Assembly (NCBI GenBank): GCA_036897485.1
Contig: JAYMTF010001883.1
Span: forward strand, 1 to 20,833
Source: Pelargonium nanum
Taxonomy: Eukaryota; Streptophyta; Magnoliopsida; Geraniales; Geraniaceae
Reading direction: 5' to 3'
DNA: 20,833 nt
Part shown: positions 7,788 through 17,373 of the stretch, piece by piece
How positions within the stretch are numbered: the first letter of the stretch is position 1
How the letters are laid out: every line of letters starts with the position of its first letter
Made by a program: the position numbers and the translations under genes
The notes under the pieces: generated by a model
Database searches by the model: none
Told to the model about the DNA's origin: nothing
What the model saw: only the letters and a program-made list of their open reading frames with translations

Positions 7788-10700
7788 CTAGAAACAAGGT
7801 TCATCTGCAAGAACGTAAAACCATTAGCATTTGTTAGTCAAGTTCGTTTCGCTGCTACCAAGTGTTGGCTATAGGATACTATAGTTTATAGAAGAGGAGA
7901 GAATTGTCAGAGCTGTCTCTAGCACGTAAAATAGTTGCCATTGAATGAAAAAGAACGTACCATCGCCACCATCGTCCATGTTAAAATCATCTTCATCGTC
8001 ATCAAAATCGACGTTCTGGAAATTAGATAGAGTGTTAAAAGAGCAATAACAGTATCCAAAATCAGCATTATGTACTTCGTCATTTCACCTTCTACTTGAT
8101 TCTTTTAATTACTCCCTTTGTCTTAAAACGAGTGTCGTAGTTTTCATTTTGAGAAAATATGAAGAGAAGTTAGTGTTGTATATTTATTCTTGTTTTCCCT
8201 TCGGTATGGGTTGTAACAAACTAAAGGGATACTAACTTAGGGGTATTATTGTTAATTCAAGCATAACTAACTTCCAAAAATGGAAAGAGTGCACTCATTT
8301 TGAGACGGAGGGAGTATTATTTTCAGAGAATTGTATCAAATGCAAAGAGATTGAATAACGATGTAGTGAAATCAAATATGCAATTATTTTACTTTTCTGA
8401 TGTTACCTGATTGTAATCTCCATCATCGCTGAATTCTTCTTCGCCCTCTTTTGGTTTATCATCATCCTCATCCTCGTCATCTTCCTTTTCACTATCATCG
8501 TCACCGTCCGTCTTTTTCTTTCCACTTGTCTCATCTCCGGCCTATTAAAACAGAGAATCCTTGAAATGCACGCGGTAGTAACAGGAAGAAAATGACTGAG
8601 CTTAGAGCCAACATGTAAAGAGAATAAGCATGTTTTGTTCAATAACCGTTCTCAGAAGTTTGGTTGCATCGAGGATAGTATACCAAATAATGGAGGAAAT
8701 GGCCTTATAGACCAGAAATGGTTTACCTTCTTTTCAAGCTCCTCGAGGCGTTGCATTTCTGCATAAGAAAACATCCTAGTCAGTTTGATTCAAAATCCAC
8801 GGACTTGACTTTGTAGCACACTACCTTCAAACAAAAAAGGATTGTCTAGCCTATGATAGTCGGTCAATTCAAGAGTTCAAGTAAACAATTTAAGGATACC
8901 AGAAATGAGCAATTTACATCTTCTGATAATAAAAGAAACAAGAAAGGCATCAAAAAGACGAAATACTATTAAGCAAGGTATGAATCTCAAGGACATCTTT
9001 ATGAGAACAATTCTCAGTTAGGGGTCTTCTGTGTTTGGATTCCTTATCTTTTTCAATTTCTTCAAAGGATCTTATTAGAATACTTCTCATTTGATTATAC
9101 TGAAACCCATTAGACAAAAAATGAGCAATATTCAAATATCCCAAATCAAAGCCCGCCACTGCGCCAGCATGCAAGAATTTTAGGAATTTTCCGCATTAAG
9201 GAAATATAGGAGTTATCACAGTTTTTGCATGGGGTCTAACCAAACCCTACCAGTCAAAAGTCCAAACCAACATGGTCAACTTGCTAGGTGACCAAGTAAA
9301 CATTCAATACATACAAAAGGCCTACACTATAAGAATGTAAAAGCACATAGTATTCATGATGGTTTTGGAGAAAACACATAGAGAGGTTGGTTAATTGGAT
9401 TGAGATTCTCACTACATGAGAATGTTATCAAAGAAGTTTTGTCCAAAGAAAATGCATCTTGAATGAATAGATTTTGTTATAAAACCTTAATTTCAACCAA
9501 CAAATTTTGTTTTGTAGTATACCACTCTGCACAAACTTGATTCACAACATACAGTATGTAGCAAAACTATGTAAAATAGAAACATCCTAAATTATGCAAA
9601 TGCAAAGAAGCAATCAATGAAATCTACGAAATCAAACCTGACAGTGGATTCCATCGCACTCTTTTTCTGCTTCGTAACTCTTTTGAACCTGAATATAAGC
9701 TGGCATTAGAGACACTGACTGAAGTGTAAGACATGCGCTTCATAATACCAACCCTATGTTTTAACTAGCTCTTTAAAATGCAAACCTGCAATTAGTACTC
9801 GAGGGAAATTAGAAGATGTAAGCTGTAGAATCTGATACATTGAATCGCGTTGTGATGCGGTTCTCTTTTTGGTCCTGTCAGAATATCTTTCTATGTCTTT
9901 GCTATGGTTTTGGCCACCTGACACCACACGTCATACGTTTAACAAATTTTTAGTGATGTAATCAAACATAAAACTGAAACTTTGCAACCTAGCATCTTAA
10001 ATAAAATATTAACCACAGTATGGGACCAAAGCATGCAATCTGCTGATGTAACATTGAAGTTCCTTGCAATCGAACATACAGGTTACAAGACCAAATCAAC
10101 AAATCTAAAATCATGAAAGGTACCAGCATTCCAATCAAACAACTGTAGCAAGAACGTCAGCGCTGCATAACAATTACAACTAAGGTAGTGTTTGAATTAG
10201 AATTTTTGTTCAGAAATGGGAATCAAGAATGAGATTCTAATTCTTTATGTTTGAATTATGACTTTCTTCTCATGGGAATGGCTATGGAATGGAAATTTCA
10301 TTCCCGTAGCAATTCTTGAAACCCATTCCCATTAATCCAAACACTGCCTAAAAGTAGTTAGATGCAGTTTTTCCTTATGCTTCGGTTCAGTATATCCAAA
10401 AGCAGTTTTTCCATTTCAAGGCAATGCAACTAGTTATCTCCTATATTTCACCACTATACTATATGTTGTGAAAGCAAATGAAAAGGACTAGTGAAGTAAT
10501 TCAATCTTACCGTTAGTTGTCCTCTCCTCAAGATAATATGCAGAGGATTTCCAAAACTGTTCCCACTTCATACTCATAGACACAAACGGCTTGTCAATTT
10601 TCTCAGGATTGTTAACCGGCAACTCAGTCTCCTACAAATTGCCCAAAGAAAACTTTTAAATGGAAAGGAATAACATTTGGTTAATAAACACTATAATTTA

Positions 10701-11619
10701 GAGAAGCACCTTTTTTTTATAAACAGATCTAAAACAAGTCCTCTGATAACATAATCAAGATTAACAAACTACATTCAGATTTCCTTTCCTCTCAATCAAT
10801 AACCCCATACCATCACTGATACCAAAAGTATAGCAAACCATGTATCTTAAATTTCCAATATTTACTAGCAAACTCTAAACAAAATGATCTTTCTTCAATG
10901 ACATAGAATTAGACCAGATCTATCCTCAAAGTCATAATGAAAATCCTGTAGATAGTTCCTCCGAAAATTATCACAATCTACCAAACAAACTATAGACAAT
11001 AACAAGTTAAAATTCTACACATAATGATTAGTTTACATAGACATATTCATGAACCTCTATGATGCACGGACACTCTCATCTTCTCATCGTACCCGTGTCC
11101 GATACGTATCCGACACTTGGACAATCGGACACTATTTGGATTTGTGTAGGACGCTTGATTTTACATGTCCGACTCGTATCCGACACTTGATGAGCAAGAC
11201 TTGATTCAACTTTCATGCACTAATATAGCAAATATAAATTATTGTCGAATGCATTCTTAACAAATCGTGTCACTTGTCGTGTCCCGTGCCTATGCAACAT
11301 AGATGAACCCTAATACTCAACCACTCTTCTAGCCCTTCTCCACAAAATTGACAAACAACCAAATGTAATCCACAGAAAATCAGCAACCTAACTAAGTTCA
11401 AACAAACAATCAACAATCAAAATACCTTAATCTACTCCATGTCAAATCAAAAGCCATACAGATACTTCCAAACCCTAGCTGTAAGAGCAAAAACTCAGTG
11501 ATCGAATTAACCAAAGCTCTCACCGGAAAAAGTTCAAACGGTTCTTGCTTAGCGAAGTGATTGCCTCCTCCGCGACTCCAACGGCCACCGCGACCACCAC
11601 GCCCTCCCCTAAACGCCAT
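7788..11619 (-). CDS. RPC7: DNA-directed RNA polymerase III subunit RPC7/RPC31-like
   Basis: Eight minus-strand exons join in one frame to 212 aa: 11524-11619, 10511-10631, 9786-9917, 9638-9688, 8727-8758, 8407-8541, 7961-8015 and 7788-7804. The N-terminus is a short RGG-type stretch (GGRGGRGGRWSRGGG), then FAKQEPFELFP. The central region has KWEQFWKSSAYYLEE (residues 54-68), ERYSD (82-86) and basic RKRVRW (124-129), the pattern of plant RPC7-like proteins. The C-terminal third is strongly acidic (DDD/EDE runs) and ends GGDDEPCF. In yeast, RPC31 belongs to the RPC82-RPC34-RPC31 trimer needed for Pol III initiation (tRNA, 5S rRNA); the plant role is inferred from this. Introns hold a Stowaway, a Tourist-like and an 8-bp-duplication MITE. 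The last exon has only 17 coding bases. Exons 3 to 5 rest on frame and splice logic more than on strong motifs. Confidence 0.88.
8110..8316. mobile_element. Stowaway-type MITE (Tc1/mariner) in Pol III subunit intron 6
   Basis: The element spans 8112-8314 (203 bp) between TA dinucleotides at 8110-8111 and 8315-8316, the Stowaway target duplication. Its terminal inverted repeats are CTCCCTTTGTCTTAAAACGA on the left and, read outward, CTCCCTCCGTCTCAAAATGA on the right. This is the classic Stowaway terminus. No coding capacity; such elements are moved by mariner-like transposases encoded elsewhere. Confidence 0.93.
10181..10351. mobile_element. Tourist-like MITE (PIF/Harbinger) in Pol III subunit intron 2
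   Basis: The element spans 10184-10348 (165 bp), flanked by TAA at 10181-10183 and 10349-10351, the three-base duplication typical of PIF/Harbinger. The termini are GGTAGTGTTTGAATTA on the left and, read outward, GGCAGTGTTTGGATTA on the right. The interior is rich in GGAATGG/CCATTCC words and has no open frame. Assignment to Tourist rests on the duplication size and the GG...GTTTG ends. Confidence 0.85.
11049..11310. mobile_element. MITE-like element with 8-bp duplication in Pol III subunit intron 1
   Basis: The body, 11057-11302 (246 bp), is flanked by ATGAACCT (11049-11056) and ATGAACCC (11303-11310), an 8-bp duplication with one mismatch. The ends are CTATGATGCACGG on the left and, read outward, CTATGTTGCATAGGCACGG on the right. 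Inside are repeats of the GTGTCCGA/TATCCGACACTTG kind, a motif often seen in dispersed plant repeats. An 8-bp duplication would suit the hAT superfamily, but the end sequence is not diagnostic. Confidence 0.75.
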
Positions 11620-11980
11620 CGGCGACCACCTGCTACTTCTAACAACAAGAATCGTCAGGCAACAATCCAATCCACACCTTCACAGACACAAAATCAGAAA
11701 TCGAATAGTTTCGTTAGGGTTGTAGGTCTAAAGCCTACCTTGCCGGAGCGCCGGCGGTGAACTATTTCGTCGAGCTTCTTCGCCGGAGCGATTGGGAGGT
11801 TCAGTTTCAGCAGAAGATCATACCATATGTGACTAAAAGGTAAATATATTATACGACGACGTTTAGGGGAAAAGGGCTTTCATGTAATTTCGCATCACAA
11901 AAACCCTAACTCTGATTTCGCCGAGTCTCTATATAATAAGCTCAGAGCAACCATCTTCTTCATCGCTCTGCGTTTTTAGG
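11620..11980. promoter_or_regulatory. Bidirectional promoter-like region upstream of the Pol III subunit gene
   Basis: On the minus side this is the leader and promoter of the RPC7-like gene. On the plus side there is a good TATA element, CTATATAATAAG, near 11930-11941. Telo-box words (TTTAGGGTTT, ACCCTAA) lie on both sides, around 11903-11909, 11976-12000 and 12028-12034. Telo-boxes are frequent in promoters of plant translation and ribosome genes. The plus-strand signals imply divergent transcription towards 12000; this is inference. Confidence 0.5.
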
Positions 11981-12071
11981 GTTTGTTGATTTTAGGGTTT
12001 CGATTTAGAAAGTTGCGATTTTGAAATTAGGGTTTCAAAGCAGGAATTGTGTGTATCGGCGCTGTGCCTCA

Positions 12072-12155
12072 ATGCACTCTGAAACCGAAAGATTTTCCTG
12101 CGAAATTGAATCTGGGGAAGGTGGGCAGTTGGCTTTCAATACACCATTGATCTGA
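12072..12155 (+). CDS. Candidate small ORF (27 aa) downstream of the divergent promoter
   Basis: ATG at 12072 to TGA at 12153-12155 encodes 27 residues starting MHSETERFSCEIES and ending FNTPLI. It is the first clear ORF after a TATA box and telo-box-rich leader on the plus strand. I do not recognise the peptide. It could be a real micropeptide, an upstream ORF of an unseen transcript, part of a non-coding RNA, or chance. No larger frame follows for over 1 kb on this strand. Position is the only evidence. Confidence 0.3.
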   Translation: MHSETERFSCEIESGEGGQLAFNTPLI

Positions 12156-12174
12156 TCAATAATCATCTTCCCCA
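12113..12174 (+). other. Short RNA hairpin overlapping the end of the small ORF
   Basis: TGGGGAAGGTG (12113-12123) pairs with CATCTTCCCCA (12164-12174) over 11 positions, one of them G:U. The loop of 40 holds a smaller stem, ATTGAT-CTG-ATCAAT. A run of six T's or so follows. The stem is too short for a typical plant miRNA precursor. Confidence 0.4.
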
Positions 12175-13199
12175 TATTTTTTCTTTCTGTTTCTCAAATT
12201 TTTTGCTTTGATCTTTACGATAGAAAAAGTTATTTTTTTTGTTTTTTTTGTTTTTCTCATTGAAATTGATATGCTCTCTGTGGCCTTCTTCAAATAGGCA
12301 ATAAGAAGTTTTCATTTTTAGAATTCTGGTTTTGAAACCCAGAAAAGAAAATGAGATATTAGAAGCTGTTTGATAAACTTGATATTTTTTTTAGAAAGTT
12401 AGTATGTGATAATATAAATGCAAAAGATTTGCTCTCATGATATGATTTGGGATAACTCTAATCCTAAAATTGATAAGGATTGTTTTAGCTGTGGTATATT
12501 TGTGACAAGAAATGAAATAAGCCACCCAATTCATTTCTAAAGTAAATTCAAAATAACAATTAAATTGTTACTCAAATTTTATATTTATGAATCTGGACTT
12601 ACTTTAAATTCTTCAAATTTTTACAATTAATTGATGAGATTATTTTTTTCGTACAAGGATTATAATTTTGCTTCAAGAATTATTTTTTATACAAAAAGTT
12701 TAAAACTAGGTTATGTTTTGTGACAAGAAATCAAATTTCAAGTACACATTTGTTAATTTGTTGATGCCTGTGTCTCTTTTTAGGTTTCAGCTTAAACACT
12801 TGATTGCATAATGTGAGAATGTTCAAAGAAATTGAAACCTATGGCACTCATTGAAGAGACAATTAATGAAATAACAATTCATTGAAGAGAGTTAATGCTA
12901 ACATTCTCTTAAATGTGATTATATGGAATAAGAATTTAGCTGAGAAGATGATATAAAAAAACTCTGTATTGTGATCATGGATGGGAAGAACTCTTGAAAT
13001 TTACAATTCATTGAAGAAATATACTAATATGAGTTAAGAAGAATTCTTCAAGAGTTGAAGAGTCAATTACATTTATCAAAATGAAAAGACATAAAACTCA
13101 TTAGTTAGAGATACAGAGAAACCACTCACTGAGACAGTAATGAGAAAGAAACAACAGAGAAAGCTATTTCTTTCTCCAATAGCACCATCAAATTCTACT
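12175..13199. other. AT-rich stretch without recognised genes
   Basis: I see no coding region, RNA gene or clear transposon here. The part next to 13199 must include the 3' UTR of the minus-strand membrane-protein gene. The word CATTGAAGA recurs several times between about 12840 and 13020, without a clean period. Confidence 0.5.
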
Positions 13200-15948
13200 T
13201 CATGGAGATGTTATGGACCTACTTCTAATTCTACTTGACCTCCTCACTGGAGTTGCCACCTCCACCATCACCACATTCTCTTTTCCACCACTACTACTCT
13301 TCTTCACCATTTTCTTCTCAGCTGTCAAGCTTCTTGCATAGGACTCACAGCTGTTGTTGCTTGAAAGCTTTGACATTTCTGGCCTCCTTGCCTTGACTGA
13401 AACTGAATCAGAACATTTGCTCATGCTCATGCTCTTCTTCTCCACCACAACAAACTCACTCAGCATCTGAATACTTGGTGGTGCTTTGCTCAAATGATTC
13501 ATCAACTCTTCTTCTTCTGGTGTATCCTTTGCAGCAACTTCTTCTGATATTTGGGTCTCATTCTTTGAAGAACCCAAATGAGCAATTTGCTGTTCCTTCA
13601 TCTCCTCTTCCTCTCTAGCTACTGTGTTATTTGAAGAACCATCATTTGTTGCAACAGTTGCTCTTTTCTTCTTCATATGATGAGCAAAACCCATTACCAA
13701 AGATGCAACAATTGTGCACATTCCAAGGGCTGATCCTATCAGAATTGATGATTCTGAGAGGAAAGGTCTCTCCGTTATTGTCTTCACATCATCTTCAAGA
13801 ACAACCATTTCTTCTTCAAATTGCTTCATCAGAGCTTTATCTTCAGACAATGGTGGGAGTGTCTCTTGACCCTGAGAAAAACCCAAGTTCTCTTCACTTT
13901 CTGTCTCCTCCAAGCCTGGATTTTCAGCTGCTTTGGCCTCATTGTCAAAAGAAACAGCTTCATCTCTAGCTTCTTCTTCTGAAATTGGTGGTACTGTCTC
14001 ATGATCCTGACAAGAACCCAAGATTTCTTCACTTTCTGTCTCCTCCAAGTCTTCTGAATTATCAGCTACTTTGTCCTCTTCATTGGCATGAGAAACAGCT
14101 ACATCTCTAGTTTCTTCTTCAGACATTGGTGGTACTGTCTCATGATCCTGACATGAACCCAAGATCTCTTCACTTTCTGTCTCCTCCAAGTCTGAATTCT
14201 CAGCTACATCACTAGCTTCTTCCTCTTCTTCTTCAACTTGCTTCATCATAACTTGATCTTCAGACATAGTTGGTGCTTCATGATCCTGAGAAAAACCCAA
14301 GTTCACTTCACTTTCTCTCTCCTCAAAGTCTGAATTTTTAGCTGCATCTCCAACTCCTCCAATGTTCACAACATCTTCAACCATCTCTCCTACCTCAAAC
14401 CCATCACCCAAGAAAGGACCAGAACAACCCTCAAGATTCTTCACAGCCTCTATAAGCCTATCTTGAACCCTCTCATACCCATCTTTCATATCCCAAACTG
14501 CTTGCAATGCATGTGAAGGTGTTTGAGATTTCATAGAACATGTGTATGAGGTACAAAGAGCCAAAACAACAAACACAAGAAATGACTTCAATAACCCTCT
14601 CAAAACCCAATTCCCTCTCTCCTCCTCCTCCAACTCCTCCTCACTTTCCTCATCACTTTCATCAATCTCTTCCTCTTCTTGCTTCACAGAGCTCTCTTCT
14701 TGAGACGAAGAAACCGAAGAAGAAGCTTCCTCACTTGTGGCTTTCTGGGGATCAAGACATAGACTTATACTTGTACCCAACCCATATCTTCCCGCCCCTT
14801 GCTCATTTCTCGGGCTCGTAAGGATTTGGCGCCGCCTATTTGGCTGGTACCGGAGGAATTTAGGCCTTGGGGAGAGGTAATTTGTTAAAGGGTCATAAGG
14901 CTGTGAAGAAGAATCAGCCACAAAAACATTCTGCTCATCATCATCAAAGTCAGGGACTTGAGAACCATTGCCAATCTGGTTCACAAAAGTAGCTTTAGAA
15001 TCAAAATGTTGGGTCTTTCGGGTTTGGGTATTGGAGAAAATGGATTCAGAAACTCCATTTCTTTCGGCTAAGATATTCTTTCTTGGAGCAATAGCCTTTG
15101 AAACTGCACATTTGGTTGGTGAACTGAATTTCTTTGCGGCTGGTTTTTTGGGGCTCTGAAAGATGGAACCAATTTTCTGATTGCTCAGATGGTTCTCAGC
15201 TACACCAATCAAGAAACAAATTTCTCAGTTCATGCCTTAAAAATTGTGCCTTTCTTCAGTCAAAAGAATCAAAGACTCAAAAAATCAAGAACCCTACTTT
15301 CTGATTGTTCAGATGTTCTCATTTACATCAATCAAGAAACAAATTTCTCAGTTTATAACCTAAAGATTTAGTTTTTTTTTTTCTTTCAGGTAAAATAATC
15401 AAAGACCCTATTTTGATCAAGAACCCAAATTTCTGATTGTTCAGATTGTTCTCATCTACATCATCAAATCAAGAAACAAATTTCCAAGGTAAAGATTGTG
15501 TCTTTTCTAGGTAAAAGAATAAAAAACTCTAAAGATCAAGAACCCTCTTTCACGCTACCACAAGTAATCAAATTCATATTCTTCATAGCTTCTTTTTGTG
15601 CTTCTCTTCTCTAATTCTCAGCATAAAAAACAGAAAAGGAAAAAAAAAAATATGTGAAGCCAAAGATCAAACAAGCCCCTAACTTTTTTTTAGACTTTTT
15701 ACTAGTAATCAGAGTCATGTTCTTCATTACCTTTTTTTTCTTTTCTTTTTTCTCAGCAGCCAAACAAAGCTATGTGATCTAAAGTTTGCGTTTTTGATTA
15801 ACAACAGAGAAAAAGAAAACGAGAGATTTGCGGAGCCATAGATTAAACAAAAACCCAACTTTCACACTTTCTAATAGCAATCAAATTCATGATCTTTATC
15901 CCATTTTTTCTTTTCTCTTTCTCAGCAGCCAAACAAAGCTATGCAAGT

Positions 15949-15986
<38 letters not shown>

Positions 15987-16069
15987 GAACCAGAAAGTGA
16001 AGCTTTTGAGGCTACAGAGGATCTTCTGGTAGGAGATGGAGAGGAGCAACTTTGATCAGAACCGTCCAT
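13200..16069 (-). CDS. Plant protein of unknown function with two membrane segments and acidic repeats
   Basis: Two minus-strand exons, 15991-16069 and 13200-15199, join in phase to 692 aa. Residues 1-27 are Ser-rich (MDGSDQSCSSPSPTRRSS). Exon 2 opens with ENHLSNQKIGSIFQSPKKP. An acidic tract (about 199-221) precedes a first membrane helix (224-247, LLKSFLVFVVLALC core). The middle is very acidic, with four internal repeats (315-478). A second helix follows (511-533, ILIGSALGMCTIVASLVMGF), then a charged tail ending TPVRRSSRIRSRSITSP. Two helices and charged flanks suggest an endomembrane or nuclear-envelope protein, but that is a guess. The exon junction is my choice: donor CTG|GTTCGT and acceptor GTAG|CTGAG keep phase. 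An alternative, CT|GTAGCC to CAG|AAAATT, is also in frame and would be 16 residues shorter. The ATG at 16069 is preferred because a TATA box near 16257 rules out the in-frame ATG at 16267. Confidence 0.85.
13845..14336 (-). repeat. Four tandem acidic repeats within the membrane-protein coding exon
   Basis: Four copies of a unit with core LEETESEEILGSCQDHETVPP followed by MSEEE lie about 45 residues apart. They start near protein residues 315, 361, 407 and 452. Copies 2 and 3 are almost identical, including GSCQDHETVPP; copies 1 and 4 carry GFSQ in its place. Near-identity of the middle pair suggests recent unequal crossing-over, so repeat number may vary between accessions. Confidence 0.9.
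15175..15551. repeat. Three-copy tandem repeat spanning the exon 2 splice acceptor
   Basis: Copies start with TTCTGATTG(C/T)TCAGAT at about 15175, 15299 and 15431, spaced 124 and 132 bp. Each contains ATCAAGAAACAAATTT(C) and a later ATCAAGAACCC. Copy 1 includes the first 21 coding bases of exon 2 and the 3' splice site (AG at 15201-15200); copies 2 and 3 lie wholly in the intron. Confidence 0.88.
15549..15950. repeat. Second tandem repeat family in the same intron
   Basis: Three diverged units carry AGTAATCA-AATTCAT or a variant near 15562, 15703 and 15875, followed by a T-rich tract. In units 2 and 3 the tract is followed by CTCAGCAGCCAAACAAAGCT. Spacing is about 141 and 172 bp. Together with the other repeat family they make up almost the entire 791-bp intron (15200-15990). 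Confidence 0.75.
15955..15984. repeat. Microsatellite (AG)15
   Basis: Thirty bases of perfect AG lie 5 bp inside the intron from the donor GTTCG; on the transcribed strand this is (CT)15. It is a likely polymorphic marker, and its closeness to the 5' splice site could affect splicing. Confidence 0.97.
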
Positions 16070-16252
16070 TTTCTTCGACCTTTTTGTTGTCCCCAGAAAA
16101 AATCTGAGCTTCTTTTTTTTTCCTGGAAATGATTTTTCTCGGAAACAGAGAACTTTCTCGAGACTTTTTGGAGTAAGAGAACTAATCGCAGGTAGCCAAT
16201 GTTTGTTGAACGAAAGTGAGAAACAACTCTGGATATGACCGTTGGCTTCTGG

Positions 16253-16262
16253 ATTATATAGT
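16253..16262 (-). promoter_or_regulatory. Likely TATA box of the membrane-protein gene
   Basis: On the minus strand this reads CTATATAATC, about 185 bp before the chosen ATG. It would place transcription start near 16225-16230 and rules out the in-frame ATG at 16267 as the start. Confidence 0.5.
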
Positions 16263-16377
16263 AACAATTTCGAAATTTTGAATTCATGGTTTTTGACCGT
16301 TGGAGTATAAGCCTCCTAACGGCACAAAATTTGCATGTGCTTGCGTTAGGTTAGGTAGGTTGATTAAGCGAAGCCAC

Positions 16378-16426
16378 AGCCCAAAGGCCCATATAGGTTA
16401 GGTTTGGGCCTTTAATGGGCTTTTTC
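16378..16426. promoter_or_regulatory. Cluster of site II-like (TGGGCC/TGGGCT) elements
   Basis: Four elements, AGCCCAA, AGGCCCAT, TTTGGGCC and ATGGGCTT, lie within 49 bp, about 120-170 bp upstream of the TATA box. Site II motifs are bound by TCP factors and are common in promoters of growth-related plant genes. Confidence 0.55.
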
Positions 16427-16429
16427 ATA

Positions 16430-17373
16430 CCATCAACATTTCTTATTATACCTATTAGTTTAAACTTTAAATTAGTTTCGTTCTTACCGTTGTTTTCATT
16501 TTCACAACTCACTCCGCTTGTTCATTCATCTTATGCTTGATAGCACACTCTATTTTCTTGCGGACATCACCTTCTCATCTCGGTTTTCGCCATAGCTTAG
16601 CATGTGAGATTGTGATTACCGCAGTTGGATTATTATTTCTAGTTTATTGTGCATTGATTGTACTTATGTTATTTTAACATTTTGTTTCTACCCCTTAGTG
16701 GAGATTTTGTTAGGTCTTCAACTGTTGAAAACTTTCTTGTTCGTCAATGCTCGTGAAAAGGACAACATTTGATCACATTGTTTCTCTACTGTAGTCTTTT
16801 AAAACATAAATCACATTATTTACTCTAGTTTTATGTTATTTGTGTTTTTGTTAGCGTTTGTAACGTGATGTTAAAAAAATAATAAATTTTGAAATCCAGT
16901 CCACTCATAAATTCATACTATCAAACACATCCTTAGAGTAAATACAATTTTCAGAAATTGAATTTTAAAAAAGTTGAATATTTCATATAACACCCCCATG
17001 AAGTTTGAATAAATATTTCAATACCATGGAGTGTGTTCCCATTAAAAAATCAAAGGAACAGAAAATTATCATTTGGAAATACCATACATGACATATTTTT
17101 ATTATTATTATTTTAAAAATCAACTAAAAATAGCTTAGCAAACAATCCAACTCAACCACATCATTAAGCCAAAAACCATCTATTTCATGTCACTCAGAAA
17201 AAAAGCTCAAGGTTCATCTTAAGGTACAGAAAATAGATTGGAACCAGTCATGTACAATGACATCATGGTTCTGAAGTAGCCAAATCACCAACAGCCCTGG
17301 CACAATTACAAATTATCACAATAATTGCCCTGCAAATACAATGGTGCGTACCGAGTTGTGGAGATGCATTGAC
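16430..17373. other. Intergenic region and HISN2 3' UTR
   Basis: No gene is seen on either strand. The right part, about 17100-17373, is probably the HISN2 3' UTR; an AATAAA on the minus strand at 17098-17103 may be its poly(A) signal. The rest is AT-rich and without recognised elements. Confidence 0.5.

Noticed and set aside
11545..11760. Plus-strand open frame antisense to exon 1 of the Pol III subunit gene
   Set aside because: It is a shadow of the RGG-coding exon and has no motif or promoter of its own.
12040..12160. Possible H/ACA or C/D snoRNA after the telo-box leader
   Set aside because: No C box, no proper H box and no ACA at the right place could be found.
12100..12182. Possible miRNA precursor or Pol III small RNA (hairpin followed by T-run)
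   Set aside because: The stem is only 11 bp, there is no upstream sequence element of plant snRNA genes, and no known miRNA was recognised.
16070..16267. In-frame upstream ATG extending the membrane-protein N-terminus by 66 codons
   Set aside because: It lies upstream of the likely TATA box and transcription start. The downstream ATG gives a typical Ser-rich N-terminus.
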